Shown here piece by piece: positions 1 to 6,895 of a stretch of DNA of 7,325 nt. This DNA comes from JAAYLC01 sp964636665 (GTDB lineage Bacteria; Bacteroidota; Bacteroidia; Flavobacteriales; Flavobacteriaceae): the NCBI GenBank assembly GCA_964636665.1, contig CAZWVT010000074.1, positions 1 through 7,325 on the forward strand, written 5' to 3'. The notes under the pieces are model-generated. The model was not told the DNA's origin. It saw only the letters and a list, made by a program, of their open reading frames with translations, and made no database searches. The translations under genes and the position numbers were made by a program. Every line of letters begins with the position of its first letter. Within the stretch, counting starts at the first letter, position 1.

Positions 1-105
1 TTTTTCATGCTATTCATCCAACAAAAAACGACCCGTTCTCAAAGTTATGTTATTTTGGCAGAGGCGAAGCATAAAAACAAGACCATTCCACAGAATATAT
101 TGTAA
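1..105 (+). CDS. C-terminal tail of an unidentified ORF, cut by the window edge
   Basis: The reading frame starting at base 1 is open for 34 codons and ends with TAA at 103-105, 9 bp before the rarA start and in the same frame as rarA. The visible part begins with a hydrophobic stretch (FFMLFI) and continues as a basic, polar tail ending in IPQNIL. That would fit the last membrane segment and cytoplasmic tail of a membrane protein, but it is too short to name. In some flavobacteria I recall a rhomboid-type membrane protease near rarA; this is only a weak contextual hint. A 34-codon open frame can occur by chance in AT-rich DNA, so the main support is the tight spacing to rarA. Confidence 0.4.
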   Translation, partial: FFMLFIQQKTTRSQSYVILAEAKHKNKTIPQNIL

Positions 106-114
106 TTTTGTCGT

Positions 115-1300
115 ATGAACACTCCACTGGCAGAACGCATACGTCCGACAAAATTAAATGAATACATCAGTCAGTTGCATTTGGTGGGACCGAATGGAAC
201 GCTTACCGCTCAATTGGAATCGGGAATGATTCCCTCGATGATATTCTGGGGACCGCCGGGAACAGGAAAAACGACCTTGGCAACCATTATCGCCAAAGAA
301 AGTGAGCGTCCGTTTTATACGCTCAGCGCCGTTGACAGTGGTGTGGCCGCTGTCAGAGAAGTCATTGAAAAAGCAAAAAAGAGCGATACTTTATTTACTG
401 AAAAAAATCCGATTTTGTTTATTGATGAGATTCATCGATTCAGTAAATCGCAACAAGATTCCTTATTGGGAGCAGTAGAAAAAGGCTGGATTACGTTAAT
501 AGGCGCCACGACGGAAAATCCGAGTTTTGAGGTTATTCCTGCTCTTCTCTCCCGTTGTCAGGTTTATGTCCTTGAACCTTTTAATAAAGAAGATTTAGAA
601 GCACTTTTAGCACGTGCAATCAAAGAAGATGTTGTCTTGTCCAAAAAGAATATTACGCTTAAAGAAACAGATGCGCTAATCAGCGTTTCGAGCGGTGACG
701 GGCGAAAATTATTGAATTTATTAGAACTCATCGCACTCTCGGAAAGCGGACAAAACATTGAAATCACCAATGATTTGGTGATGCAGAAAGTACAAAAAAA
801 TACAGTTCGTTATGACAAAGCCGGCGAACAACATTATGACATTGCCTCCGCTTTGATTAAATCCATTCGCGGGAGCGATCCCAATGCCGCAGTTTATTGG
901 CTTGCCAGAATGATTGAAGGCGGAGAAGATGTAAGCTTTATTGCCAGACGGCTGCTTATTCTTGCTTCTGAAGATATCGGAAATGCCAATCCTACGGCTT
1001 TGGTTTTGGCTAACAATACGTTTCAAGCGGTGAATGTTATCGGGTATCCGGAGTCACGTATTATTTTAAGTCAGTGTGTCATTTATCTTGCCGGCTCTCC
1101 AAAGAGCAATGCTTCATATAAAGCCATCAATGCAGCACAAAAGAAAGTAAAAGAAACCGGCGATCTTTCTGTTCCTTTATCTATTAGAAACGCACCTACA
1201 AAACTTATGAAAGAATTAGGTTATGGTCAGAATTATCAATATGCCCACGATTACGAGTCCAATTTTGTTCCTCATGAATTTCTTCCGGATGAAATAAAAG
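115..1300 (+). CDS. rarA: Replication-associated recombination protein A (RarA/MgsA), AAA+ ATPase, 3' end lost in assembly gap
   Basis: RarA is a clamp-loader-like AAA+ ATPase that works at stalled or gapped replication forks, with single-strand binding protein as a known partner in other bacteria. The order of motifs is textbook: N-terminal NTPLAERIRP, Walker A GPPGTGKTT (residues 46-54), Walker B LFIDEIH (101-107), sensor 1 GATTEN (130-135), arginine finger in SRC (R147) and sensor 2 around GDGRK (194-198). The C-terminal oligomerisation part follows, with IRGSDPNAAVYWLARM and SEDIGNANP. The start ATG at 115 fits the family N-terminus. The family's usual GQxHL box reads SQLHLVG here (residues 19-25), a small departure. 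395 residues are visible, up to LPDEIK; relatives have about 30 more, so the stop lies in the Ns. A frame running through the Ns to 1467 is an artefact of the gap and not part of this protein. Confidence 0.95.
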
Positions 1301-1400
1301 NNNNNNNNNNNNNNNNNNNNNNNNNNNNNNNNNNNNNNNNNNNNNNNNNNNNNNNNNNNNNNNNNNNNNNNNNNNNNNNNNNNNNNNNNNNNNNNNNNNN
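1301..1400. other. Assembly gap (100 N), nominal length
   Basis: Exactly 100 unknown bases, the usual scaffolding placeholder. The gap removes the last roughly 30 codons of rarA and the start codon and most of the signal peptide of the LpoB-like lipoprotein. Those two missing parts alone need about 130 bases, so the true gap is probably longer than drawn. Whether another gene or a promoter lies inside cannot be told. Confidence 0.99.
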
Positions 1401-1951
1401 TGCTGTCTATTTTAATGGCTTCGTGTGCTACCAAAGTACAGCGCGTATCAGAATCATCAGTCCATGACCTAAGCGGTCGTTGGAACGAAACAGACTCCAG
1501 GCTTACCGCAGAGGAAATAACCCAAAATTTAATGAGCCATTCGTGGTACAATACTTTTACTTCTCGAAATCAGGGAAAACAACCGGTTATTATCGTTGGA
1601 ATGATAACCAACAAATCTCACGAACACATTGCCACCGAGACTTTTTCCAAAGACATTGAAAGAGCCATTGTCAATTCCGGGCGCATGCGTTTGGTTCAGG
1701 CGGGCGACAAACGTGAAGAATTGCGTGCCGAACGTGCAGACCAACAAAATTATGCTTCAGAACAAACGATGAAAAGTTTCGGAATGGAAATGGGTGCAGA
1801 CTTTATGTTGCAAGGAACCATCAACTCTATTGTTGACCAAAACAGAAGAGAAAAGACAATCTTCTATCAGATAGATTTGGAACTTACCAATCTGGAAACC
1901 AATGAAAAGGTTTGGATGGGCGAGAATAAAATCAAAAAATATTTGAAGTAA
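1401..1951 (+). CDS. LpoB-like penicillin-binding-protein activator lipoprotein, 5' end lost in gap
   Basis: This is a probable outer-membrane lipoprotein of the LpoB/COG3417 family. The E. coli member stimulates the bifunctional peptidoglycan synthase PBP1B from the outer membrane. The frame is open from the gap edge and reads LSILMASCATKV, the end of a lipoprotein signal peptide with the lipidated Cys in MASC. The Met at 1415 is therefore inside the signal peptide and not the start, which lies in the Ns about 10-13 codons upstream. After the Cys come the Bacteroidota-type segment GRWNETDSRL and the globular domain: PVIIVGMITNKSHEHI, TETFSKDIERAIVNSG, GADFMLQGTINSIVD, IDLELTNLETNEKVW and a lysine-rich end IKKYLK. 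It is followed after 45 bp by the COG3014-type lipoprotein on the same strand. The LpoB family call is strong; PBP activation in this organism is inferred, since partner and interaction surface can differ in Bacteroidota. Confidence 0.88.
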
Positions 1952-1968
1952 AAGCATCCCGTTGCTTT
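1951..1968 (+). other. Weak hairpin just after the LpoB-like stop codon
   Basis: AAAGCA (1951-1956) pairs with TGCTTT (1963-1968) around a 6-base loop, overlapping the last base of the stop codon. No T-run follows, so it is not a convincing intrinsic terminator. It could be an attenuating or mRNA-stabilising stem between two cotranscribed genes, or chance. Confidence 0.25.
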
Positions 1969-1996
1969 CACTACAAATTAAACCAACATTCTGATT

Positions 1997-3505
1997 ATGA
2001 GAGTCATAGCCCTAAGGCTAAGAATGTTATTCTATATCATTTCTTTTGCTTTTCTCTTTGTTTCATGTGCTGCCGGAGCTCGGTATCAGGATCGTACTGT
2101 TGCCATTCAGAATCATATTAAACAAGGAAATTTTATTGCTGCATCAGCCGAAATTGAATCCAACAAATTCCTGAATGCATCCAGAAACAGATTGCTTTAT
2201 CTGATGGAAAAAGGAAAGGTGGAGCATATGAACAGAAATTACGAAGAGAGCAACCGCCTTTTTGAAGAAGCCTACATGATGATTGATGACCGTATCCGAA
2301 GCAGTGTAGGTCAAGCAGTGGCAGCCAAATTTGTCAATCCGATGCAGGAAGCTTATAAAGGGGAAGATTTTGAAAAAGTAATTATCCATTATTATAAAGC
2401 GCTTAATTTTTTTGCTCTGAATAATCCTCAAGCCGCATTGGTGGAAGCCAAAAGAATTGACATCAAACTTCACGAATTAAACCTGCGTTATAACAACAAT
2501 AAAAACAAGTACAGCCGAGATGCTTTTTCACAAATTCTCCAAGGAATTCTTTACGAAACTACCGGCGATATCAACAATGCTTTTATTGCCTATCGGAATG
2601 CGGAAATCATATTTTTGGAAAATGACAATGTTTATTTCGGCGTACCGATTCCGGAACAATTAAAACAAGATTTGCTTCGTACAAGTAGGATATTGGGGTT
2701 TCGTGATGAATATTCACTTTATAAAAAACGTTATGCCGATGTGGTTGAAGCACCCAATGCTTCCGGAGAAGTGATTGTATTTTGGGAAAACGGGCGCGGT
2801 CCTCAAAAAGGACAAACAAAACTTTCAGCATCCGGAGTTGGTGGCGTATTTGTGGCTACTTATGATGATGGTGAAGATGATTTGGTCATTGCGTTACCGT
2901 CGGGTTCGCAAGCTTCGATTAATGTAATTGCCATTCCCAAATACGAGCAAAGCGAAAGTTACTACAGTACCGCAAGTATTGTTACGGAGGACAACAAGAA
3001 ATATCCACTCCAATTGTCACAAAACTTTTTTTACATTGCCAAACAATCCCTTCGGGATCGCATGTTCCGAGAAATAGGTGATATGATTTTGCGTTTTGCC
3101 ACTAAAAAAGCAACTTCCTACGGTTTGGGTCAAGTTGCCGAACAAATGGGTGGAAAAGAAATCGGTAATTTGACGCGTCTTCTTGCTGACGGTGCAGGTG
3201 CTGCCTTAGAAGAAGCGGATACGAGAAACTGGCAAACGTTACCCGCCACCATTAACTACGCGAGAATTCCTTTAAATGAGAACGAACCAACTACTTTGCA
3301 AGTTAAGAAAATTGGTCCCACAACGGATTATGAAACTATTGTGATTCCTTATAAAAAAGGATTGCAGATTACCAGTATTTTTGATATCGGACGTTCTCTT
3401 GAAACTCAGGTTATTTTTAATCAAGAGCAATTGGGCAGCAAGATTGCGGAAGAAGTAACGGATGATGATGAAGAATCTCCCAAAAAATTTCAACAAGAGA
3501 AATAA
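1997..3505 (+). CDS. COG3014-type lipoprotein with TPR-like helical repeats
   Basis: An exported 502-residue protein of a family whose function is not established. Its gene is often found next to lpoB-like genes. The N-terminus has a basic stretch, a hydrophobic core and FVSC with Cys24, which suggests a lipoprotein; the residue three before the Cys is Phe, so the lipobox is weak. The N-terminal half is helical with TPR-like pairs at roughly 36-98, 125-160 (YYKALNFFALNNPQAALVEA) and 176-210 (ETTGDINNAFIAYRNAE). The C-terminal half looks mixed or beta, with the family-typical DTRNWQTLPATINYARIPL at 408-426. The last 20 or so residues are acidic then lysine-rich and look disordered. The ATG at 1997 gives a good signal peptide; the ATG at 2024 would remove the basic n-region. 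It lies 45 bp after the LpoB-like gene and 64 bp before the next one, so cotranscription is likely. A scaffold role between LpoB and other envelope proteins is inference. Confidence 0.85.
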   Translation: MRVIALRLRMLFYIISFAFLFVSCAAGARYQDRTVAIQNHIKQGNFIAASAEIESNKFLNASRNRLLYLMEKGKVEHMNRNYEESNRLFEEAYMMIDDRIRSSVGQAVAAKFVNPMQEAYKGEDFEKVIIHYYKALNFFALNNPQAALVEAKRIDIKLHELNLRYNNNKNKYSRDAFSQILQGILYETTGDINNAFIAYRNAEIIFLENDNVYFGVPIPEQLKQDLLRTSRILGFRDEYSLYKKRYADVVEAPNASGEVIVFWENGRGPQKGQTKLSASGVGGVFVATYDDGEDDLVIALPSGSQASINVIAIPKYEQSESYYSTASIVTEDNKKYPLQLSQNFFYIAKQSLRDRMFREIGDMILRFATKKATSYGLGQVAEQMGGKEIGNLTRLLADGAGAALEEADTRNWQTLPATINYARIPLNENEPTTLQVKKIGPTTDYETIVIPYKKGLQITSIFDIGRSLETQVIFNQEQLGSKIAEEVTDDDEESPKKFQQEK

Positions 3506-3569
3506 ACAAATTCAATTTATTGGTTTATTTTTATTGTAATAAATTCATTCTCAACAAAAACCATCAGCT

Positions 3570-3956
3570 ATGAAATATATTGGAGTTCTGTTTTTATTTT
3601 TATTCTTTTTCTCAATCAATCAAAGTGTCAGTTATTCCCAAGAAGGAAGTTGGATGGAATGGACACCCACTGAATGTTATGAAAACATTGAATATCGCGC
3701 CCGACTATTAAAAAAGAACGGAGCCCGATACGAATGGCAAATCCAGTTTCGCAATTATTACGACCGACAGGTGGTTTTTAATTACGGCACTCAGGAACAC
3801 AGAGAAAGCCTACCGTTGACTACGCACAGAAAAACATTGAGAGCCGGTGAAGTCTCAAAAGCTACGCATATTTTTACAGGCTCGCCGAATTTTTTATTAT
3901 ACACCGATAAATTAAGCTTCAGCATTGACGGAAAGGAAATCCTTCCCTGCGATTGA
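3570..3956 (+). CDS. Small secreted protein in the LpoB/COG3014 cassette
   Basis: A 128-residue protein with a clear Sec signal peptide (MKY, then a very hydrophobic LFLFLFFF core) and a likely cleavage after SYS near residue 23. It has no lipobox Cys. The mature part is about 105 residues and looks beta-rich and Ig-like: YEWQIQFRNYYDRQVVFNYG near 54-73 and GSPNFLLYTDKLSFSIDG near the end. Two cysteines, Cys36 and the penultimate Cys127, could tie the two ends of the domain by a disulfide. I recall similar small proteins beside lpoB-like genes in other Bacteroidota. In size, place and the G-S-x-N-F-L segment it recalls the E. coli lipoprotein YcfL, encoded next to lpoB, but this resemblance is by eye and weak. 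The function is unknown; an accessory role in the cassette is inferred from position. Confidence 0.78.
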   Translation: MKYIGVLFLFLFFFSINQSVSYSQEGSWMEWTPTECYENIEYRARLLKKNGARYEWQIQFRNYYDRQVVFNYGTQEHRESLPLTTHRKTLRAGEVSKATHIFTGSPNFLLYTDKLSFSIDGKEILPCD

Positions 3957-3970
3957 TTCAGAAATCAATC
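3951..3970. terminator. Inverted repeat spanning both convergent stop codons; possible bidirectional terminator
   Basis: GATTGATT (3951-3958) is the exact reverse complement of AATCAATC (3963-3970), with loop CAGA. The stem includes the stop codon of the small secreted protein (3954-3956) and that of the minus-strand gene (3965-3967). The stem is AT-rich with two G-C pairs and no T-run on either side, so it would be a weak terminator at best. It is the only structure in the 8 bp between the two converging genes. Confidence 0.35.
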
Positions 3971-4693
3971 AAGGAGTTTGTAATGCTGTTTTTCTTCAGC
4001 AAATTCAACAACAAACGTTTCTTCAGTATCGAAAATGACACTTCCGGTTTTTCCAGTTTCATCTAGAAATGTATAAGTATCTCCAAAACGGATGATTTTT
4101 CCTGTCAGCATTAAATCCTCGGAGTCACTTTTTAGATATAATGAAAATCCGGAATCTAGTTCTTGTAATACATAAACACGACCTTCTCTGATATAGTGAT
4201 TGGTTTCTGCATTCTGTTTTTCAGATTTGGATAAAGTCGTTTTTTCACTTATTCCTTTTTTAGTTGCAAGTTCTACCCCTTTCATATTCACTTTCGGAAG
4301 AGTTTGCATGGCACTGCGCAACGCATCCTGATGTGCTTTATGAAGTTCTTTAAACTTACTGCTACCTTCCCGAGAGCTAAAAACCGTATTTTTCTTACAA
4401 TCGTTTAAAACCAACTGAAGACGTGTTCCAAAAAGTGTGTTCTTTTTAATCACATCTGCATACAATCCTTCACAATTAGAATCCTTAGGAAAATCTTCTT
4501 GATAGTAAACATAAAATCCCTGCTGCTCCAAATAGAATTTAGTCATTTCATTAAGCCGGTATTCATTTTTGCTGTTCTGGAAATCGTAAATCTCGGGAAC
4601 TATAACAAATTTATAATCATGAATGGTTTTGTCTTGTGCCCAACTCATTACGGTAAAAAGGAATGCGGCAATTAACATCTGGTATTTAAACAT
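3965..4693 (-). CDS. Secreted protein of unknown function (flavobacterial type)
   Basis: A 242-residue exported protein I cannot assign to a named family, though its N-terminal part (HDYKFVIVPEIYDF) resembles hypothetical proteins common in Flavobacteriaceae. The signal peptide covers about residues 1-19 with cleavage after MSWA, leaving Gln at the mature end. The mature part appears to have three regions. Residues 26-130 are an alpha/beta domain with Cys74 and Cys99, a possible disulfide. Residues 133-165 are a charged Lys/Ser/Glu linker. Residues 166-240 are a beta-rich end with VLQELDSGFSLYLKS and a repeated strand pattern (LMLTGKIIRFGDTYTFLDETG). It is the last gene of the minus-strand run, 24 bp after the deacetylase-like gene, so it is probably cotranscribed. 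There is no enzyme motif. A periplasmic or surface role is inferred from the signal peptide only. Confidence 0.82.
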   Translation of the reverse strand: MFKYQMLIAAFLFTVMSWAQDKTIHDYKFVIVPEIYDFQNSKNEYRLNEMTKFYLEQQGFYVYYQEDFPKDSNCEGLYADVIKKNTLFGTRLQLVLNDCKKNTVFSSREGSSKFKELHKAHQDALRSAMQTLPKVNMKGVELATKKGISEKTTLSKSEKQNAETNHYIREGRVYVLQELDSGFSLYLKSDSEDLMLTGKIIRFGDTYTFLDETGKTGSVIFDTEETFVVEFAEEKQHYKLLD

Positions 4694-4717
4694 ACATTCT
4701 GTTTTATGAAGTTTATA

Positions 4718-6019
4718 TTAATTATTAAAATTAAACTTTTCAGAAAAAAACTTTCTCCACACTTGATTTTGTGGTGTAGCAGAAAAATCATTATTAGAAA
4801 AAATCATTATAAAATGACCATTGACCGAATTGACGACCTTTAAAAGTTCATTAATCGTCCGCTCTTTGCTATTTGAATATTTGGCTGTAGAAAACATCTG
4901 AGTATGAGCAGCGACGGGTTGTAACATCAAAGGAGTTTTAATTTCATAATCCAAATCGTAAAAGAGAAAAGGAGTGCAAGTACCGGCACGAAATCCCGGC
5001 ATATCCGAAAAAACCATGGTGTAATCATTTTTTACTTCCAACTCTATCAATTGGCGGTAAATTTCCGGCAGATTTACCAACAATTCAGCATTGATCGAAC
5101 TTTCAACTGCCCGATGGGTGATGCTTTCTAAATGGTTCTTTTCTTTTTTCAGCAACTCAGGATTTGTCAAACTTTTAAATGAAAAAATCAATCCGGTTTC
5201 TGTGTAGTCGTTGGTATATTTAATCAATAATTTTAATTTTTTCCTGTGGAAATTCATGCTTTTATTGATGGCTGTCGCCTCGCCCAACATAAAAAAAACG
5301 ATGCTTTTGAAATTGCTGTGTTTTGTGGTATTTACAATCCACTTAAAGGTATCTCCGGGGTCTCTTTTTATTCGTAAAATCACTTTTGCCCGCATAAATA
5401 GTTTTCTGAAATTACCGCTCAATAAATCGGTAACACTGCCAATAATCGTTCTGAAAATTCCTTTTTGAGCATAGATAAATGGTTCTGATGCTTCAATCAA
5501 GGAAGTTACTGACATTTGCTGCGGCTTTATTTCCAAAATCAAATCGGGAAAATGCGCCGACAACACTTTTCTGAATTTATAAGCCCAAATATCCACCACC
5601 GGCTGCATCAGAAATCCTTCATTGTATGCCAAAGATTCACGCGCCGTAAAACGTCCTTTTTCATCTTTTACGTGAGGCAGATATTCTTCATAACGGCTCA
5701 GCATATAAAACGAAGCAGAGAAAATATCAAAAGGCAGCCTGCTTTGTTGAGAAACTGAAAAGAATCCTACGGTTTCTTCCCAAGGTTTTACAATGATTTC
5801 AACCGTTTCTATGCCTTGTTGGTCTAAAAATCCGGCAGCTTGAAAAAACAATTCGTCGTGAAGCGGTTTTTTGTCGTAGGAAATTTTAACTCCTTGATAT
5901 TTTATAAATTCTTCCGTATCACTTGTAAATTGTATTTCTAACCCTAAAATTCTTTTACAAATATGCTTAAACGAATATTCAATCCGCGGCGTTATTTTGG
6001 GCGTGTAGATTACAAGCAT
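4718..6019 (-). CDS. Polysaccharide-deacetylase-family protein, predicted catalytically inactive
   Basis: A 433-residue protein of the long Bacteroidota branch of the polysaccharide deacetylase (NodB-like) superfamily. It has an N-terminal accessory region (PKITPRIEYSFKHI, then LPFDIFSASFYMLSRYEEY at 95-113) and a NodB-type barrel from about residue 165. Family landmarks remain: KGIFRTIIGS, KRDPGDTFKWI, NLPEIYRQLIELEVKNDYTM and GFRAGTCTPFLFYDLDYEI (342-360). The expected active-site positions are altered. Where relatives have TIDID this has SLIEA (173-177); GIHPS becomes GLIFS (276-280); SRQH becomes SINA (308-311); FHN becomes FSN (407-409). The relatives' residues are from memory. The reading frame is intact with no stop or frameshift. 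There is no signal peptide, so it is probably cytoplasmic. It lies 6 bp after the RadC gene. The superfamily is fairly certain; loss of activity is inferred. Confidence 0.82.
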   Translation of the reverse strand: MLVIYTPKITPRIEYSFKHICKRILGLEIQFTSDTEEFIKYQGVKISYDKKPLHDELFFQAAGFLDQQGIETVEIIVKPWEETVGFFSVSQQSRLPFDIFSASFYMLSRYEEYLPHVKDEKGRFTARESLAYNEGFLMQPVVDIWAYKFRKVLSAHFPDLILEIKPQQMSVTSLIEASEPFIYAQKGIFRTIIGSVTDLLSGNFRKLFMRAKVILRIKRDPGDTFKWIVNTTKHSNFKSIVFFMLGEATAINKSMNFHRKKLKLLIKYTNDYTETGLIFSFKSLTNPELLKKEKNHLESITHRAVESSINAELLVNLPEIYRQLIELEVKNDYTMVFSDMPGFRAGTCTPFLFYDLDYEIKTPLMLQPVAAHTQMFSTAKYSNSKERTINELLKVVNSVNGHFIMIFSNNDFSATPQNQVWRKFFSEKFNFNN

Positions 6020-6025
6020 AGAATT

Positions 6026-6718
6026 TTACAATAGATTTTCATCGGCAAAGCTAAAAAAATTCGTTTCTGTGATGATTAAATGATCCAAAACTTTTATGTC
6101 CAATTGTTCGCCCGCAGCTTTGATTTTTTTGGTAATATTCATATCGGGTTGACTGGGTCTGAGAACTCCCGACGGATGGTTGTGTGCCAGAATGATACTG
6201 ACCGCTCCCAGAAGCAAGGCTTCTTTAAAAAGCAACCGAATATCGACCAGAGTTCCTGTAATACTTCCTTTGCTCAATTGCATGTGTCGTAGAATTTTAT
6301 TGGAATTGTTTAGATACAAAATCCAAAACTCTTCGTGAGGCAATTCCCCGATTAAGGGTTGAAAATATTCAAAAACCGAAGTGCTGCTCGTGATTTTCTT
6401 TTGTTCTACCGCTTCTTCATTCCGACGTCTTCTGCCCAGTTCCATCGCAGCCATTATGGTGATTGCTTTTGCTTCTCCGATGCCTTTAAATTTGATTAAA
6501 TCGTTGATGGTAAATTTTCCCAACGCTGAGAGGTTATTTCCTGCATCAGCCAATATCCGCTGACTTAGCGAGACAGCACTTTCATTTCTACTTCCGGAAC
6601 CAATAAGAATGGCAAGGAGTTCGGCATCACTTAACGCCATTTTCCCTTTTAATAAAAGCTTTTCACGAGGTCGGTCGTCCTCGTGCCACTGTTTTATCGA
6701 AATGTAAGTATCTTCCAA
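6026..6718 (-). CDS. radC: RadC family protein (JAMM/MPN domain), TTG start
   Basis: A 230-residue protein of the RadC/UPF0758 family, usual full length. The name comes from an old E. coli repair mutation since assigned elsewhere; the true role is unsettled, and relatives are found on chromosomes and mobile elements. An N-terminal helical region (DDRPREKLLLKG, LSDAELLAILIGSG) leads to a helix-hairpin-helix-like segment FKGIGEAKA (77-85). The C-terminal JAMM metalloprotease-like domain has a complete zinc signature: a Glu at 129/130 in HEEFW, then HNHPSG (His179, His181), Ser189 and Asp192. The start is TTG at 6716-6718: the in-frame stop TAA is four codons upstream, no ATG lies between, and the next in-frame Met is at residue 27, inside the conserved region. 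It is first in the minus-strand run; the next gene begins 6 bp after its stop. Confidence 0.93.
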   Translation of the reverse strand: MEDTYISIKQWHEDDRPREKLLLKGKMALSDAELLAILIGSGSRNESAVSLSQRILADAGNNLSALGKFTINDLIKFKGIGEAKAITIMAAMELGRRRRNEEAVEQKKITSSTSVFEYFQPLIGELPHEEFWILYLNNSNKILRHMQLSKGSITGTLVDIRLLFKEALLLGAVSIILAHNHPSGVLRPSQPDMNITKKIKAAGEQLDIKVLDHLIITETNFFSFADENLL

Positions 6719-6895
6719 AATAAAAATTTACAAGGGAAAGATAGTTAAAAAATTCAAAATGAGAGGGATGATGTGGGATTTTAAAATTAGGTACAACTGT
6801 CAGGATAAATCCATTTTAGCCAATTATTTATCAAATATAAAAAAATCAATATTTTAAAATTCCTACAAATTACAAATCGGCAGTTCTTGTCTAAA
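6719..6895. other. AT-rich intergenic stretch, no supported gene
   Basis: This segment lies between the radC start and the antitoxin-like remnants. It should hold the radC promoter and 5' leader, but no good match to the Bacteroidota -33/-7 pair was found. It contains two copies of ATTTTAAAATT (6778-6788 and 6851-6861) and one copy of ATTTTAGCCA (6813-6822) that recurs inside the neighbouring remnant (6904-6913). These are short and AT-rich and may be chance. The only + strand ORF from an ATG that I noticed is 32 codons (6759-6857), without other support. Confidence 0.5.

Noticed and set aside
103..110. TAATTTTG matching the Bacteroidota -7 promoter consensus before rarA
   Set aside because: No -33 TTG-type element lies at a suitable distance, and transcription would begin at about the start codon itself. 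It also overlaps the upstream stop codon, so it is probably chance.
1415..1417. ATG at 1415 as the start of the LpoB-like protein
   Set aside because: It lies two residues before the lipobox Cys, and the frame is open upstream with hydrophobic signal-peptide residues, so the true start is in the gap.
1301..1467. Extension of the rarA frame through the Ns to a stop at 1465-1467
   Set aside because: It only exists because unknown bases are read as open. The sequence after the gap belongs to the LpoB-like lipoprotein in a different frame.
3524..3543. Palindrome TTTATT/AATAAA between the COG3014-type gene and the small secreted protein gene as a terminator or operator
   Set aside because: It is pure A/T apart from the two-base loop, in low-complexity DNA, and such palindromes are expected by chance here.
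5211..5758. Two + strand ORFs (5211-5468 and 5516-5758) opposite the deacetylase-like gene
   Set aside because: They are shadows of the minus-strand gene, whose protein has clear family motifs; the + strand products show none.
6736..6743. TATCTTTC on the minus strand as a -7 element for radC
   Set aside because: It is one mismatch from TAnnTTTG, but the nearest upstream TTG is only 11 bases away, too close for a -33 box.
6759..6857. 32-codon + strand ORF upstream of radC
   Set aside because: There is no ribosome-binding site, recognisable motif or supporting context; its length is expected by chance.
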